64,000 nt of DNA, from the NCBI RefSeq assembly GCF_006442975.2, contig NZ_CP083954.1, forward strand, positions 744,001 to 808,000, read 5' to 3'. Within the stretch, counting starts at the first letter, position 1; each line of letters begins with the position of its first letter. Both the position numbers and the translations under genes were made by a program. Under the pieces are notes generated by a model that was given only the letters and a program-made list of their open reading frames with translations, had not been told where the DNA came from and searched no databases. Shown in pieces: positions 46,650 to 58,148 of this stretch. The stretch comes from Mesorhizobium sp. B2-1-1 (GTDB lineage: Bacteria > Pseudomonadota > Alphaproteobacteria > Rhizobiales > Rhizobiaceae).

Positions 46650-47915
46650 ATGCAAGAAATGAAACTCACCGAGTTCAAGAACAAGAAACCGCCAGAGCTG
46701 ATCGCCTATGCCGAATCGCTCGAGGTGGAGAACGCCAGCGTCATGCGCAAGCAGGAGCTGATGTTCGCAATCCTCAAGAAGCTGGCCGCCCAGGACATCG
46801 AGATCATCGGCGACGGCGTGGTCGAAGTCTTGCAGGACGGTTTCGGTTTTCTGCGCTCGGCCAACGCCAATTATCTGCCGGGTCCCGACGACATCTATAT
46901 TTCGCCCTCGCAGATCCGGCGCTTTTCGCTCAAGACCGGCGATACGGTCGAAGGGCCGATCCGCAGCCCGAAAGAGGGCGAGCGCTATTTCGCGCTGCTC
47001 AAGGTCAACACGATCAATTTCGACGATCCCGAAAAGATCCGCCACAAGATCCACTTCGACAATCTGACGCCGCTTTATCCGACCAAGCGGCTGAAGATGG
47101 AGATCGACAACCCGACCTCCAAGGATATCTCGCCGCGCGTGATCGATCTGGTGGCGCCGATCGGCAAGGGCCAACGCGCGTTGATCAACGCGCAGCCGCG
47201 TACCGGCAAGACGGTTCTCATGCAGAACATCGCCCATTCGATCACCGCCAACCATCCGGAATGCTACCTGATCGTGCTTCTGATCGACGAGCGGCCGGAG
47301 GAAGTGACAGACATGCAGCGCTCGGTGAAGGGCGAGGTGATCTCCTCGACCTTCGACGAGCCGGCGGTGCGCCACGTGCAGGTCGCCGAAATGGTCATCG
47401 AGAAGGCCAAGCGGCTGGTCGAGCATGGCCGCGACGTCGTCATCCTGCTCGATTCGATCACCCGCCTCGGCCGCGCCTACAACACCGTGGTGCCGTCCTC
47501 CGGCAAGGTGCTGACCGGCGGCGTCGACGCCAATGCCCTGCAAAGGCCGAAGCGCTTCTTCGGTGCCGCCCGCAACATCGAGGAAGGCGGTTCGCTGACC
47601 ATCATCGCCACCGCGCTGATCGATACCGGCAGCCGCATGGACGAAGTTATCTTCGAAGAGTTCAAGGGCACCGGCAACTGCGAAATCCAGCTCGACCGCA
47701 AAGTGGCCGACAAGCGCATCTACCCGGCCATGGACATTCTGAAGTCGGGTACCCGCAAGGAAGACCTGCTGGTGCCGCGCGCTGACCTGCAGAAGATCTT
47801 CGTGCTGCGCCGCATCCTGGCGCCGATGGGAACAACCGACGCGATCGAGTTCCTCATCGACAAGCTGAAGCAGACCAAGACCAACGCGGACTTCTTCGAT
47901 TCGATGAATACGTAG
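46650..47915 (+). CDS. rho: Transcription termination factor Rho
   Basis: 421 aa hexameric RNA helicase. N-terminal Rho-N and CSD RNA-binding region ([48 protein letters not shown]). The ATPase domain has Walker A in [12 protein letters not shown], Walker [12 protein letters not shown] and the Q/R-loop [20 protein letters not shown]. Length is typical of alphaproteobacteria. It lies between hemJ and the mnmE cluster in the conserved origin-proximal order. Confidence 0.98.
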   Translation: MQEMKLTEFKNKKPPELIAYAESLEVENASVMRKQELMFAILKKLAAQDIEIIGDGVVEVLQDGFGFLRSANANYLPGPDDIYISPSQIRRFSLKTGDTVEGPIRSPKEGERYFALLKVNTINFDDPEKIRHKIHFDNLTPLYPTKRLKMEIDNPTSKDISPRVIDLVAPIGKGQRALINAQPRTGKTVLMQNIAHSITANHPECYLIVLLIDERPEEVTDMQRSVKGEVISSTFDEPAVRHVQVAEMVIEKAKRLVEHGRDVVILLDSITRLGRAYNTVVPSSGKVLTGGVDANALQRPKRFFGAARNIEEGGSLTIIATALIDTGSRMDEVIFEEFKGTGNCEIQLDRKVADKRIYPAMDILKSGTRKEDLLVPRADLQKIFVLRRILAPMGTTDAIEFLIDKLKQTKTNADFFDSMNT

Positions 47916-47936
47916 TTCGCAGAGCGAACTCCACTT

Positions 47937-48073
47937 CTTCGTGATCCTCGGGCTTGACCCGAGGATCCATGCCATGGCCTCGGCCAAAGAGCGCGGCGGA
48001 CTGGATCTTCCACCTGTTGCAGCGCTCGAAAGTCACGGCATGGATCCTAGGGTCTCCGCGACGGAGCTTCGCC

Positions 48074-48083
<10 letters not shown>
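47937..48083. repeat. Palindromic repeat, family C, intergenic copy
   Basis: Contains ATCCTCGGGCTTGACCCGAG (47944-47963) and an inverted right portion GGCATGGATCC...CCTAGGATGACG. Its left hairpin matches the family C arm inside the E2 gene at 62259-62283 with one difference. The right end overlaps the 3' end of the next gene, giving its stop codon TAG. A 7-bp stem AGTTCGC/GCGAACT (47914-47930) precedes it at the rho stop. Confidence 0.8.
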
Positions 48084-50110
<2,027 letters not shown>

Positions 50111-50174
50111 GATGAGCGGTCCGGCGAAACAGGGGTTGGATAGTGAAGCTAGGGCGGTCCAACAAGGCGGGCAA

Positions 50175-51497
50175 ATGATTTCGGCCGACACCATCGTCGC
50201 GCTTTCCAGCGGCCGCCTGCCCGCCGGCGTCGCCGTCATCCGCATTTCGGGGCCAAAGACTCGATTCGTTGTCGAAACGATCGCCGGCGGTATGGTTAAG
50301 GGCCGCGTGGCCAGCCTGCGCAAGCTGCGGGCGCCCGATGGCGGCGTGCTCGACAGTGGCCTGGTGATCTTTTTCCCCGGCCCCGGCAGCTTCACCGGCG
50401 AGGACGTGGCGGAATTCCAGGTGCATGGCGGCCGCGCCGTGGTGGCGAGGCTGTTGGAGACGATCGCCGGTTTCGAAGGCGTCAGGCACGCCGAAGCGGG
50501 CGAGTTCACGCGCCGGGCCTTCCTCAATGGCAAGGTCGATCTGGTGAGGACGGAAGCGCTGGCCGATCTGGTCAACGCCGAGACCGAGGCGCAGCGGCGC
50601 TTCGCGGTGCAGAATGCCGAGGGCGCGCAAGCCGAGCTTTATCTGAGCTGGCGGCGGCGGCTGATCCATGCTCGCGCCATGATCGAGGCCGAGATCGACT
50701 TTGCCGACGAGGACGATATTCCCGGGTCCGTTTCGGACACGGTCTGGTCTGACGTCTCGGCGATGATTGGGGAGATCGACCGCCACATTGCCGGGTTTCG
50801 TGCCGGCGAAATCCTCCGCGACGGGTTCGAGGTCGTTATCCTCGGCGCCCCAAACGCCGGCAAGTCGAGCCTGTTCAACGCTTTGGCGCGGCGCGATGCA
50901 GCTATTGTAACGGATGAGCCAGGCACGACGCGGGACCTGCTCGAGATCGTACTTGACCTCGAAGGCCTGCGGGTCAGGCTGACCGACACCGCAGGCCTGC
51001 GCGATGCGGCCGGCAAGGTGGAAGCGATCGGCATCGAGAAGGCGCGAGCCAAGGCGCATGGCGCCGACCTCTTGCTCATCCTCGAGGATATGGCCGACCC
51101 GCATCCCGTTGCTCTTCAACGCGAGGGGATCGCGACCCTGCGCGTGGGCACCAAGCTCGATCTGGTGCACGGGCAAGCCGCTGCCGGGGGCTATGATCGC
51201 GCCATCTCGACGAAGGACGGGACCGGCGTGGCGGAGCTGTTGACCGAGATCGCCAGGCTCGCGGCCGCGCAGGTCGGCGAAGCGGGCGACATCCTGCCCT
51301 CACGGCTTCGCCACGTTGAATTGCTAGGCGAAGCCAACCGCTTCCTGCTGCGCGCGGCCGAGAGCCCGGACGCCGGGCAGGAACTGCGCGCCGAGGATCT
51401 GCGGCTGGCCGCCGACCGGCTCGGCCGGATCGTCGGCGCTGTCGATGTCGAGGACATGCTGGATGTGATTTTCTCGCAGTTCTGCATCGGGAAATGA
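50175..51497 (+). CDS. mnmE: tRNA uridine-5-carboxymethylaminomethyl(34) synthesis GTPase MnmE
   Basis: 440 aa, partner of MnmG in wobble uridine modification. The N-terminal folate-binding domain (1-115) starts MISADTIVALSSGRLPAGVA. The G domain has G1 GAPNAGKS at 224-231, followed by DEPGTTRD and DTAG. The C-terminus FCIGK contains the catalytic Cys. The start at 50175 follows AAGGCGGG. Its stop overlaps the first parS-like site. Confidence 0.97.
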   Translation: MISADTIVALSSGRLPAGVAVIRISGPKTRFVVETIAGGMVKGRVASLRKLRAPDGGVLDSGLVIFFPGPGSFTGEDVAEFQVHGGRAVVARLLETIAGFEGVRHAEAGEFTRRAFLNGKVDLVRTEALADLVNAETEAQRRFAVQNAEGAQAELYLSWRRRLIHARAMIEAEIDFADEDDIPGSVSDTVWSDVSAMIGEIDRHIAGFRAGEILRDGFEVVILGAPNAGKSSLFNALARRDAAIVTDEPGTTRDLLEIVLDLEGLRVRLTDTAGLRDAAGKVEAIGIEKARAKAHGADLLLILEDMADPHPVALQREGIATLRVGTKLDLVHGQAAAGGYDRAISTKDGTGVAELLTEIARLAAAQVGEAGDILPSRLRHVELLGEANRFLLRAAESPDAGQELRAEDLRLAADRLGRIVGAVDVEDMLDVIFSQFCIGK

Positions 51498-51510
51498 TTC
51501 ACGTGGAACA
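51495..51510. promoter_or_regulatory. parS-like site 1 (at the mnmE stop)
   Basis: TGATTCACGTGGAACA, two mismatches to TGTTTCACGTGAAACA. It overlaps the last bases of mnmE. Confidence 0.55.
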
Positions 51511-51535
51511 TTGTCGGGGCGCGGACGCCGTCAAG

Positions 51536-51586
51536 CCTCCCTTCTCCCCGTCACGGTGCCGGCAGGCGGATGAGGGGCAGCGCTGA
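51536..51586. repeat. Fragment of a family B palindromic repeat
   Basis: CTTCTCCCCGTCACGGTGCC followed by the GCAGGCGGATGAGGGGCAGCG end. It is a half element with an internal deletion relative to 36078-36131. Confidence 0.6.
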
Positions 51587-51617
51587 CCTCGGCTTCTATC
51601 ACGACGGGCCCGGCCGA

Positions 51618-51633
51618 TAACTCACGTGAAACA
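51618..51633. promoter_or_regulatory. parS-like site 2
   Basis: TAACTCACGTGAAACA; the right half is perfect and the left half has three mismatches. Confidence 0.45.
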
Positions 51634-51654
51634 GAAGGGCTCTCCGACCGACGT

Positions 51655-51670
51655 TGTTTCACGTGAAACG
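51655..51670. promoter_or_regulatory. parS site 3
   Basis: TGTTTCACGTGAAACG, one mismatch to the 16-bp palindromic ParB-binding consensus. Confidence 0.75.
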
Positions 51671-51697
51671 GCTGCGCCGGGGTCAATCGCCAACGTC

Positions 51698-51863
51698 GGC
51701 GCTACCCCGCACTTGCCTGCCGGCATTCTCTTATCCGGCATTCTCTTATAAGGACGGGGAGAGGGCGCGCTGTTATTTCCAGTTTCGGCAATTATCAGCC
51801 TTGTAAATGAAGGTGCCGGCTTTGCGGTCAGCGCTGTCTCCCTGTGCCAGGGAGAAGTGCCGA
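51698..51863. repeat. Degenerate family B repeat with internal 15-bp duplication
   Basis: Remnant arms (CCTGCCGGCATTCTCTTAT..., GACGGGGAGAGGGCG, AAGGTGCCGGC...GCGCTG, and the hairpin CTCCCTGTGCCAGGGAG) recall family B. The left part contains a 15-bp direct duplication CGGCATTCTCTTATx at 51721-51735 and 51736-51750. Confidence 0.5.
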
Positions 51864-51900
51864 CACGGCGCCGGGGGGCGGCGCCGGCGGTCGATACACG

Positions 51901-51916
51901 TGACTCACGTGAAACA
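51901..51916. promoter_or_regulatory. parS-like site 4
   Basis: TGACTCACGTGAAACA, two mismatches. It is centred 37 bp from site 5. Confidence 0.6.
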
Positions 51917-51937
51917 CTACAATGAGGCTCGCCGTCC

Positions 51938-51953
51938 TGTTTCACGTGAAACT
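51938..51953. promoter_or_regulatory. parS site 5
   Basis: TGTTTCACGTGAAACT, one mismatch, 75 bp upstream of the mnmG start. Confidence 0.75.
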
Positions 51954-52027
51954 CCCGCGAAGTTTCTTGACACCGTCCCGCTGCGGGGACATCTCTCCAC
52001 CAAACTTCGAATCCAGGGCGTTTTGAA

Positions 52028-53902
52028 ATGACCGATCACTATGATGTGGTTGTGGTGGGTGGCGGCCATGCGGGCAGCGAGGCGGCCAGCGCGGCTGCGC
52101 GTGCGGGCGCCAGGACAGCGCTGGTGACGCTGCGTTTCGACACGATCGGCGTGATGTCCTGCAATCCGGCCATTGGCGGGCTCGGCAAGGGCCATCTGGT
52201 GCGCGAGATCGACGCCATGGACGGGCTGATGGGCCGGGTGGCGGATGCCGCCGGCATCCAGTTTCGCCTGCTCAACCGGCGCAAGGGGCCGGCCGTGCGC
52301 GGCCCGCGCACCCAGGCCGACCGGAAACTTTACCGGCTCGCCATGCAGGAAGCGATCCGGCAGCAGAACGGTCTCGATGTGATCGAGGGCGAGGTGCTCG
52401 ACTTCGACATCGACGATTCGGGATGCCTGCGCGCCGTTCTCCTGGCCGATGGCCGGCGCCTTGCCAGCGGCGCGGTGGTCCTGACCACCGGAACCTTCCT
52501 ACGCGGGCTGATCCATATCGGCGAGAAGAAGATTGTCGCCGGCCGCATGAATGAACAAGCGAGCCTAGGGCTGTCGGCGACGATGAGCCGCGCAGGCTTC
52601 AAGCTCGGCCGGCTGAAGACCGGCACGCCGCCGCGCCTCGACGGGCGCACCATCGACTGGGCGTCGCTGGAAAGCCAGGCGGCGGATGACGAACCGGTGC
52701 CGTTCTCGCTGCTGACCGACCGCATCGAGACGCCGCAGATCGAATGCGGCATCACGCGCACGACCGCGGCCACGCATGAACTGATCCGCGCCAATCTCGG
52801 GCGCTCGGCCATGTATTCGGGTTCGATCGAAGGCGTCGGGCCGCGCTACTGTCCGTCGATCGAAGACAAGATCGTCAAGTTCGGCGACCGCGAAGGCCAC
52901 CAGATTTTTCTCGAGCCGGAAGGCCTGGACGACGACACGGTCTATCCCAACGGCATCTCGACCTCGCTGCCGGAGGAGGTTCAGCTCGAAATCTTGAAGA
53001 CCATCCCGGGGCTGGACCGAGCGGTGATGCTGCAGCCCGGTTATGCCATCGAATACGACCATGTCGACCCGCGCGAGCTTCATCCGACCTTGGAGACGAA
53101 GCGCGTCGGGGGCCTGTTTCTAGCCGGGCAGATCAACGGCACGACCGGCTATGAGGAGGCCGCCGCGCAAGGTCTGCTGGCGGGCCTCAATGCCGCAAGG
53201 CGGGCGTCGGGCAGCGAGCAAGTCGTGCTCAGCCGCACCGAAGCCTATATCGGCGTCATGGTCGACGATCTGACCAGCCGCGGCATCAGTGAGCCTTACC
53301 GCATGTTCACCTCGCGCGCCGAATTCCGGCTTTCGCTGCGCGCCGACAATGCCGACGAGCGGCTAACGCCGCTGGCTGCAAGGCTGGGTATAGCGTCAGC
53401 CCGGCGGATGCAGCGGTTCGGCGAGGTGGAGCAGCGCCTCGCGGAAGCGCGCCGGCTGGCGCTCGGCGTAAAGCTGACACCCAACGAGGCGGCGCGCCAC
53501 GGGCTGGAGGTCAATCGCGACGGCGTGCGCAGATCCGCCTATGAGCTGCTCGCCTATCCCGGCGTCGACGTGGCTTGGCTGGCCCGAATCGATGGGAATT
53601 TCGGGACGATCGACGCCAGGACGGCGGAGCGCCTCGAAACGGAAGCGAAATATTCGGTTTATCTCGATCGCCAGAAGAGCGACGTCGCCCAGATCCGGCA
53701 CGAGGAAAGCCGGCTCATCCCCGAGTCGCTCGACTTCGCCGAGGTGCCGGGACTATCGAACGAGCTGAAGCAGAAGATGCATGCGCGGCGACCGCGTTCG
53801 GTTGCCGACGCGCAGCGCATGGAAGGGATGACGCCAGCGGCGCTGGCCATCATCGTCGCTCATGTCAGGCATTCCGAGAGCGCGCAAAGGGACGTCGCGT
53901 GA
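52028..53902 (+). CDS. mnmG: tRNA uridine-5-carboxymethylaminomethyl(34) synthesis enzyme MnmG (GidA)
   Basis: 624 aa FAD enzyme acting with MnmE. The N-terminal FAD motif is [20 protein letters not shown], with [20 protein letters not shown] and [18 protein letters not shown], and the C-terminal helical domain follows ([19 protein letters not shown]). Full length. It overlaps the rsmG start (GTGA). The 530-nt upstream gap is the parS region. Confidence 0.98.
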   Translation: MTDHYDVVVVGGGHAGSEAASAAARAGARTALVTLRFDTIGVMSCNPAIGGLGKGHLVREIDAMDGLMGRVADAAGIQFRLLNRRKGPAVRGPRTQADRKLYRLAMQEAIRQQNGLDVIEGEVLDFDIDDSGCLRAVLLADGRRLASGAVVLTTGTFLRGLIHIGEKKIVAGRMNEQASLGLSATMSRAGFKLGRLKTGTPPRLDGRTIDWASLESQAADDEPVPFSLLTDRIETPQIECGITRTTAATHELIRANLGRSAMYSGSIEGVGPRYCPSIEDKIVKFGDREGHQIFLEPEGLDDDTVYPNGISTSLPEEVQLEILKTIPGLDRAVMLQPGYAIEYDHVDPRELHPTLETKRVGGLFLAGQINGTTGYEEAAAQGLLAGLNAARRASGSEQVVLSRTEAYIGVMVDDLTSRGISEPYRMFTSRAEFRLSLRADNADERLTPLAARLGIASARRMQRFGEVEQRLAEARRLALGVKLTPNEAARHGLEVNRDGVRRSAYELLAYPGVDVAWLARIDGNFGTIDARTAERLETEAKYSVYLDRQKSDVAQIRHEESRLIPESLDFAEVPGLSNELKQKMHARRPRSVADAQRMEGMTPAALAIIVAHVRHSESAQRDVA

Positions 53903-54531
53903 GCGCTGCCTCCTGGGAGAGCCTGCGCAACGCCGCCGGTCCGGTTTCACGTGAAACATTCGATCGCCTGGTGGCGTTCGAAGAGATGTTCCAGAAATGG
54001 AATCGCAGCATCAATCTTGTCGCGCAGTCGACAGCAGGCGATGTCTGGCAACGCCACATACTGGACAGCGCGCAGCTCTGGCGAATCGAGGACAAAGCGC
54101 GGCGATGGGTCGATATCGGCTCGGGCGGCGGATTTCCGGGACTGGTGCTGGCGTTCCTGCTTGCCGAGCGTGACGGCGCCAGCATCGACCTGGTCGAAAG
54201 CAATCGCAAGAAAGCGGGATTCCTGCAAGCCGTCGTCGGCCAGTTCGGTCTGCCGGCGCGTGTCGTCGCGCGCCGCATCGATGACAGCCATGCGCTTGTT
54301 TCGGCACCGGAAATCGTCACGGCGCGGGCGCTGGCGCCGCTTTCGACCTTGCTTGAGCTGGCGGGGCCGTGGCTGACATCAGGCGCGCGCGGGCTGTTCC
54401 ACAAAGGCCGGGATTACCGTGCCGAAGTGCAAGAAAGCGTTAACCGCTGGAGCTTCGATCTGGTAGAACATCCAAGCATGACCGACCCTGGCGGCGTCAT
54501 CCTTGAACTGTCCAATGTGCGACCTGTCTGA
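53899..54531 (+). CDS. rsmG: 16S rRNA (guanine527-N7)-methyltransferase (GidB)
   Basis: 210 aa. Starts at GTG 53899, overlapping the mnmG TGA. SAM-binding motif [20 protein letters not shown], with [22 protein letters not shown] ahead of it (typical RsmG) and [20 protein letters not shown] after it. A parS site lies within its first codons (encoding PVSRETF), as in other alphaproteobacteria. It is upstream of parA. Confidence 0.96.
   Translation: MSAASWESLRNAAGPVSRETFDRLVAFEEMFQKWNRSINLVAQSTAGDVWQRHILDSAQLWRIEDKARRWVDIGSGGGFPGLVLAFLLAERDGASIDLVESNRKKAGFLQAVVGQFGLPARVVARRIDDSHALVSAPEIVTARALAPLSTLLELAGPWLTSGARGLFHKGRDYRAEVQESVNRWSFDLVEHPSMTDPGGVILELSNVRPV
53943..53958. promoter_or_regulatory. 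parS site 6 inside rsmG
   Basis: GGTTTCACGTGAAACA, one mismatch to the consensus. It lies in the 5' part of rsmG, about 630 bp ahead of parA. Confidence 0.75.
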
Positions 54532-54567
54532 ACAAAGACCTGTCCGAATCCGTGTTGGCGACCCAAA

Positions 54568-55389
54568 ATGAATTCCTGGCATAGACCCATGATGAAGAAC
54601 GGCCCTCGAATCATCACCGTAGCCAACCAGAAGGGCGGTGTCGGCAAGACCACCACCGCCATCAACCTGGCCACCGCGCTGGCGGCGATCGGCGAGAAGG
54701 TGCTGATCGTCGACCTCGATCCGCAAGGCAATGCCAGCACCGGCCTCGGCATCGACCGCAAGGACCGCACGGTGTCGTCCTATGACGTGCTGACCGGCGA
54801 GCTGGAGCTTGAGGAGGCGGCGATCCCGACGGCGGTGCCCGGCCTGTCGATCGTGCCGTCGACCCTCGATTTGCTCGGCATCGAGATGGAGATCGCCTCG
54901 GCGCCGGACCGGGTGCTGCGGCTGCGCAACGCCCTGCGCGCCGCATCGGCGCGTTCGGCCGGGTTTGGCTATGTGCTGATCGACTGTCCGCCGTCGCTCA
55001 ATCTCTTGACCTTGAATTCAATGGCGGCGGCCGATTCCGTTCTGGTGCCGCTGCAATGCGAGTTCTTCGCGCTGGAAGGTCTCAGCCAGCTGCTCGAAAC
55101 CGTCGAGCAGGTGCGCCGCTCGATCAACCCGGATCTCACCATCCAGGGCATCGTGCTGACCATGTATGACGGCCGCAACAACCTCGCCAACCAAGTGGTG
55201 CAGGACGTGCGCGAGCATATGGGTGACAAGGTCTACGAGACCATCATTCCGCGCAATGTGCGGGTGTCTGAAGCGCCGTCCTACGGCAAACCGGCGATCC
55301 TCTACGACCTCAAATGCTCCGGCAGCCAGGCTTATCTGCAGCTTGCGTCGGAAGTGATCCGCCGCGAGCGTAAATTGCGCGCCGCTTAA
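54568..55389 (+). CDS. parA: Chromosome partitioning ATPase ParA
   Basis: 273 aa with deviant Walker A NQKGGVGKTTTAINLA (22-30), switch I/II motifs DLDPQGNASTGLGI and LIDCPPSLNLLT, and the later VLTMYDGRNNLANQV and IPRNVRVSEAPSYGKP. It segregates the origin region together with ParB and parS. Either ATG 54568 or ATG 54589 (MMKNGPRIITVANQKG) may be the start; neither has a strong ribosome binding site. Confidence 0.97.
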   Translation: MNSWHRPMMKNGPRIITVANQKGGVGKTTTAINLATALAAIGEKVLIVDLDPQGNASTGLGIDRKDRTVSSYDVLTGELELEEAAIPTAVPGLSIVPSTLDLLGIEMEIASAPDRVLRLRNALRAASARSAGFGYVLIDCPPSLNLLTLNSMAAADSVLVPLQCEFFALEGLSQLLETVEQVRRSINPDLTIQGIVLTMYDGRNNLANQVVQDVREHMGDKVYETIIPRNVRVSEAPSYGKPAILYDLKCSGSQAYLQLASEVIRRERKLRAA

Positions 55390-55446
55390 CAAGCGGCCGC
55401 GCATGGAGCAAAAGCCGATTCGATACCGAAACAATCTGGAACCGAA

Positions 55447-56334
55447 ATGAGCGAAGACCTTTCGAGAAAGAGACTGGGCCGCGGGCTGGCGGCGCTGATC
55501 GGCGAGATCGACCGTCCGAGCGCGCCGGAGAAGCCCGGGATGAGTGCCGACGGCAAGGTACCGATCGAGTTCCTGACGCCCAATCCGAAAAACCCGCGCC
55601 GGCATTTCGGCGACGCCGAGTTGACCGACCTGGCGCAATCGATCCGCGAGCATGGGGTGGTGCAGCCGGTGGTGGCGCGGCCTTCGCCGTCGCAGGCCGG
55701 GCGCTACGAGATCATCGCCGGCGAGCGGCGCTGGCGTGCCGCGCAACGCGCCGGATTGACCGAGATCCCGGTCATCGTGCGCGAGGTCAACGACCGCACG
55801 GCGCTGGAACTGGCAATCATCGAGAACGTCCAGCGCGCCGACCTCAACCCGGTCGAGGAAGCGCTCGGCTATCAGCAGCTCATCGACGATCACGGCTACA
55901 CCCAGGCCGATCTCGGCCAGGTCATCGGCAAAAGCCGCAGCCATGTCGCCAACACGCTGCGGCTGCTGAAGCTGCCCGACGTGATCCGCGACATGCTGGT
56001 CGACGGGGCCTTGTCGGCGGGCCATGCCCGCACGCTGGTGACGGCGGAGGACCCGGCAGGGCTTGCCAAGCGCATCGTCGAGGAAGGGCTCTCGGTGCGC
56101 CAGGCCGAAGCGCTGGCGCAGATGCCGGCCGGTCCGACCCCGGCGAAGCCGAAGCAGGCGAAAAGCGCGCCGGAAAAAGACGCCGACACGCTGGCGCTGG
56201 AAAAGCTGATGACCGGCACGCTCGGCATGATCGTGACCATCGACCACACGAACAAAGGCGGCGAGATTCGCGTGGCGTACCGGACGCTGGAGCAGCTTGA
56301 CGAGCTGTGTCGGAGATTGAAACAAGAGCGGTAG
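55447..56334 (+). CDS. parB: Chromosome partitioning protein ParB
   Basis: 295 aa. N-terminal ParA-interacting region (SRKRLGRGLAALIGEID). CTP-binding/ParB-N domain with NPRRHFGDAELTDLAQSIREHGVVQP and GERRWRAAQRAGL. HTH with YTQADLGQVIGKSRSHVANTLRLLKLP for parS. C-terminal dimer domain about 240-295. It is 57 nt downstream of parA and followed by a strong terminator. Confidence 0.98.
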   Translation: MSEDLSRKRLGRGLAALIGEIDRPSAPEKPGMSADGKVPIEFLTPNPKNPRRHFGDAELTDLAQSIREHGVVQPVVARPSPSQAGRYEIIAGERRWRAAQRAGLTEIPVIVREVNDRTALELAIIENVQRADLNPVEEALGYQQLIDDHGYTQADLGQVIGKSRSHVANTLRLLKLPDVIRDMLVDGALSAGHARTLVTAEDPAGLAKRIVEEGLSVRQAEALAQMPAGPTPAKPKQAKSAPEKDADTLALEKLMTGTLGMIVTIDHTNKGGEIRVAYRTLEQLDELCRRLKQER

Positions 56335-56383
56335 TTAGCCGGCGAACTTCAACAAAGCGGAAGCTACAACGCAGGGAAAACGA

Positions 56384-56412
56384 GGGCTGGCTGTCCGCCA
56401 GCCCTTTCGTTT
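56384..56412 (+). terminator. Rho-independent terminator of parAB
   Basis: GGGCTGGC/GCCAGCCC stem, loop TGTCC, followed by TTTCGTTT; the palindrome extends to AAACGA...TCGTTT. It is 49 nt past the parB stop. Confidence 0.8.
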
Positions 56413-56648
56413 GAAGCGCTGGCGATTGGCGAAAAAGCAGCGCCATCGGCATCCGTCGCCAGCCGCGCTCGCGGCTTGACAGTGCCCGGCAACGGCGTAA
56501 CCTCTATTAGACAAGGCTTAAATTAATTGCCCTAGCGTGCCGGTCAGTCGCGGCGAGGGCTATCTGCCATTCCTGCAACAGGCGTGAAATGGCACCGCCT
56601 CGCCAAAGCAATATGCCGACGCGCGCCTGACGCAAATGGGAGGTGCAA
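56413..56648. other. Intergenic region upstream of the DUF1326 gene
   Basis: No gene. It holds an AT-rich block CAAGGCTTAAATTAATTGCC at 56513-56532 and a TTGACA at 56477-56482 without a well-placed -10, so the promoter of the DUF1326/DUF2182 operon is probably here but cannot be defined. Confidence 0.4.
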
Positions 56649-57275
56649 ATGGCAGTCCGTTGGCAATTGTCCGGAAGTTACTTCGAAAACTGTAGCTGCG
56701 ATGTCGTGTGTCCTTGCCTGCTGTCCACCAACGCGCAGCTGACATCAAGGCCGACGAACGGCGTTTGCGACGTCGGCCTGGTCTTTCATATCGATACGGG
56801 CAGTTACGGCGACGTCCGTTTGGATGGGCTCAGCGTCGCCATGGTTGCCCACACGCCGGGTCCGATGGCAGACGGCAATTGGACGGCCGCCGCCTATATC
56901 GACGAACGGGCCGATGACAGGCAGACAGAGGCGCTAGGCGCCATCTTCACTGGCGTCGCGGGCGGCCCGATGGCGGTGCTGGCACCCTTGATCGGCACGA
57001 ATCTCGGCGCCAAGAAGGTACCAATAAGCTACCGGATAGACGGCAAGAAGCGGTCGGCGGAGATTGCCGGCGTCATGCGGATGGCGGTCGAGCCGCTGCC
57101 GACGATGCGCGAGGACGGGCAGATGTGGGCGGCCACCGGCCATCCCGTCAATCCCGACTGGCTCGCCTTGGCCATGGGGGCGGAAGGCAGTACATTCAGC
57201 GACCATGGCATGAGCTGGGACAATTCCCGCCGAAACGGACACTACGCCCCGATCAACTGGTCTGGCCAGCAGTAG
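56649..57275 (+). CDS. DUF1326 domain protein
   Basis: 208 aa. The start MAVRWQLSGSYFENCSCDVV follows GGGAGGTGCAA. The cysteine motif NCSCDVVCPCLLS at the N-terminus (C-x-C-x4-C-x-C) and the conserved GSYFENCSC typify DUF1326. The remainder is beta-rich, with WAATGHPVNP near the end. The family is of unknown function but almost always paired with DUF2182, as here (34 nt downstream). The Cys cluster suggests metal or Fe-S binding (inference). Confidence 0.92.
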   Translation: MAVRWQLSGSYFENCSCDVVCPCLLSTNAQLTSRPTNGVCDVGLVFHIDTGSYGDVRLDGLSVAMVAHTPGPMADGNWTAAAYIDERADDRQTEALGAIFTGVAGGPMAVLAPLIGTNLGAKKVPISYRIDGKKRSAEIAGVMRMAVEPLPTMREDGQMWAATGHPVNPDWLALAMGAEGSTFSDHGMSWDNSRRNGHYAPINWSGQQ

Positions 57276-57309
57276 CCGTTGGCCGCATGGTACGGGACGT
57301 ACTTCGTCC

Positions 57310-58098
57310 ATGGTGCAGACGTTGCAGCGATACATCATTCTCGCGCTGCTGATCGCTATCGCGGCGGCGGCATGGACCTTGCTCATCCGGCAGCAGGCGG
57401 GCATGGGCGCGGACATGCGCATGGAAATGTACTCGCTCACCATGGGCATGAAGGCGCCGCTGTTTCTTGCCGTCTGGATGATCATGATGATTGCCATGAT
57501 GTTTCCGACGGCCGCACCCATGATCCTGACATTTCACCGGGTCCAGGCGGGCAAACGGGGCCGGGGCGAGACCTTTGTCTCGAGCTGGGTGTTCGTGGCC
57601 GGGTACATGCTGGTCTGGGGCGTGATGGGCGTTATCGCCTTTGCCGGCGCGGCGGGTGCGGAGATGCTCGCCGGGCATGTGGGATTGTCCACGGCGACGG
57701 CCGCGCGTTTCGGCGGCGCGCTGCTGATGCTTGGGGGCGCCTATCAACTTTCCCCACTGAAGGATCTGTGTCTGGCCAAATGCCGCACGCCGATCGGCTT
57801 CATCCTGACCTCATGGCGCGATGGTTACTGGGGCGCGGTTCGCATGGGCCTTGAGCATGGACTTTTCTGCCTGGGCTGCTGCTGGCTTCTGTTTCTCGCC
57901 CTCTTTCCTCTCGGGATCATGAACGTTGCCGCAATGGCCGTGGTCACCTTGCTGATATTCGCGGAAAAGACCCTGCCGTCTGGAAATGGGATCGCGAAGC
58001 TGTCGGGGATCGCTCTGCTGCTCTATGGCGCGGCGGTGCTGGTCTTTCCACAGGCGCTGCCGACCTTTGAGCCGGTAGGCGCCATGACAATGAATTGA
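57310..58098 (+). CDS. DUF2182 integral membrane protein
   Basis: 262 aa with about seven hydrophobic segments. Family motif WMIMMIAMMFPTAAPMILTF (Met-rich, M-x-x-A-M-M-x-P). Further Cys pairs are LCLAKCRTP and GLFCLGCCWLL, and a Met-rich N-terminus includes GADMRMEMYSLTMGMKAP. Met and Cys clusters point to copper or another soft metal; this is an inference. It forms an operon with the DUF1326 gene. Its stop codon lies inside a 17-bp tandem repeat. Confidence 0.9.
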   Translation: MVQTLQRYIILALLIAIAAAAWTLLIRQQAGMGADMRMEMYSLTMGMKAPLFLAVWMIMMIAMMFPTAAPMILTFHRVQAGKRGRGETFVSSWVFVAGYMLVWGVMGVIAFAGAAGAEMLAGHVGLSTATAARFGGALLMLGGAYQLSPLKDLCLAKCRTPIGFILTSWRDGYWGAVRMGLEHGLFCLGCCWLLFLALFPLGIMNVAAMAVVTLLIFAEKTLPSGNGIAKLSGIALLLYGAAVLVFPQALPTFEPVGAMTMN

Positions 58099-58126
58099 CC
58101 AACGGAGGGAATTGACCAACGGAGGC
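58093..58126. repeat. 17-bp tandem duplication at the DUF2182 stop codon
   Basis: AATTGACCAACGGAGGG at 58093-58109 is repeated at 58110-58126 with one mismatch. The first unit includes the TGA stop. It looks like a recent slippage event. Confidence 0.75.
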
Positions 58127-58148
58127 AGGCGCCCGGTGCCGAAAGGGC

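Noticed and set aside
51892..51907. CGATACACGTGACTCA as a further parS site
   Set aside because: Only the CACGTG core matches. The real candidate is the overlapping neighbour at 51901-51916.
51498..52027. CRISPR-like array from repeated CACGTG motifs
   Set aside because: Irregular spacing, short palindromic units and the parAB context identify them as parS sites; there are no cas genes.
56477..56505. Sigma-70 promoter TTGACA before the DUF1326 gene
   Set aside because: The nearest -10-like hexamer (TATTAG) is about 23 nt away, too far for a confident call.
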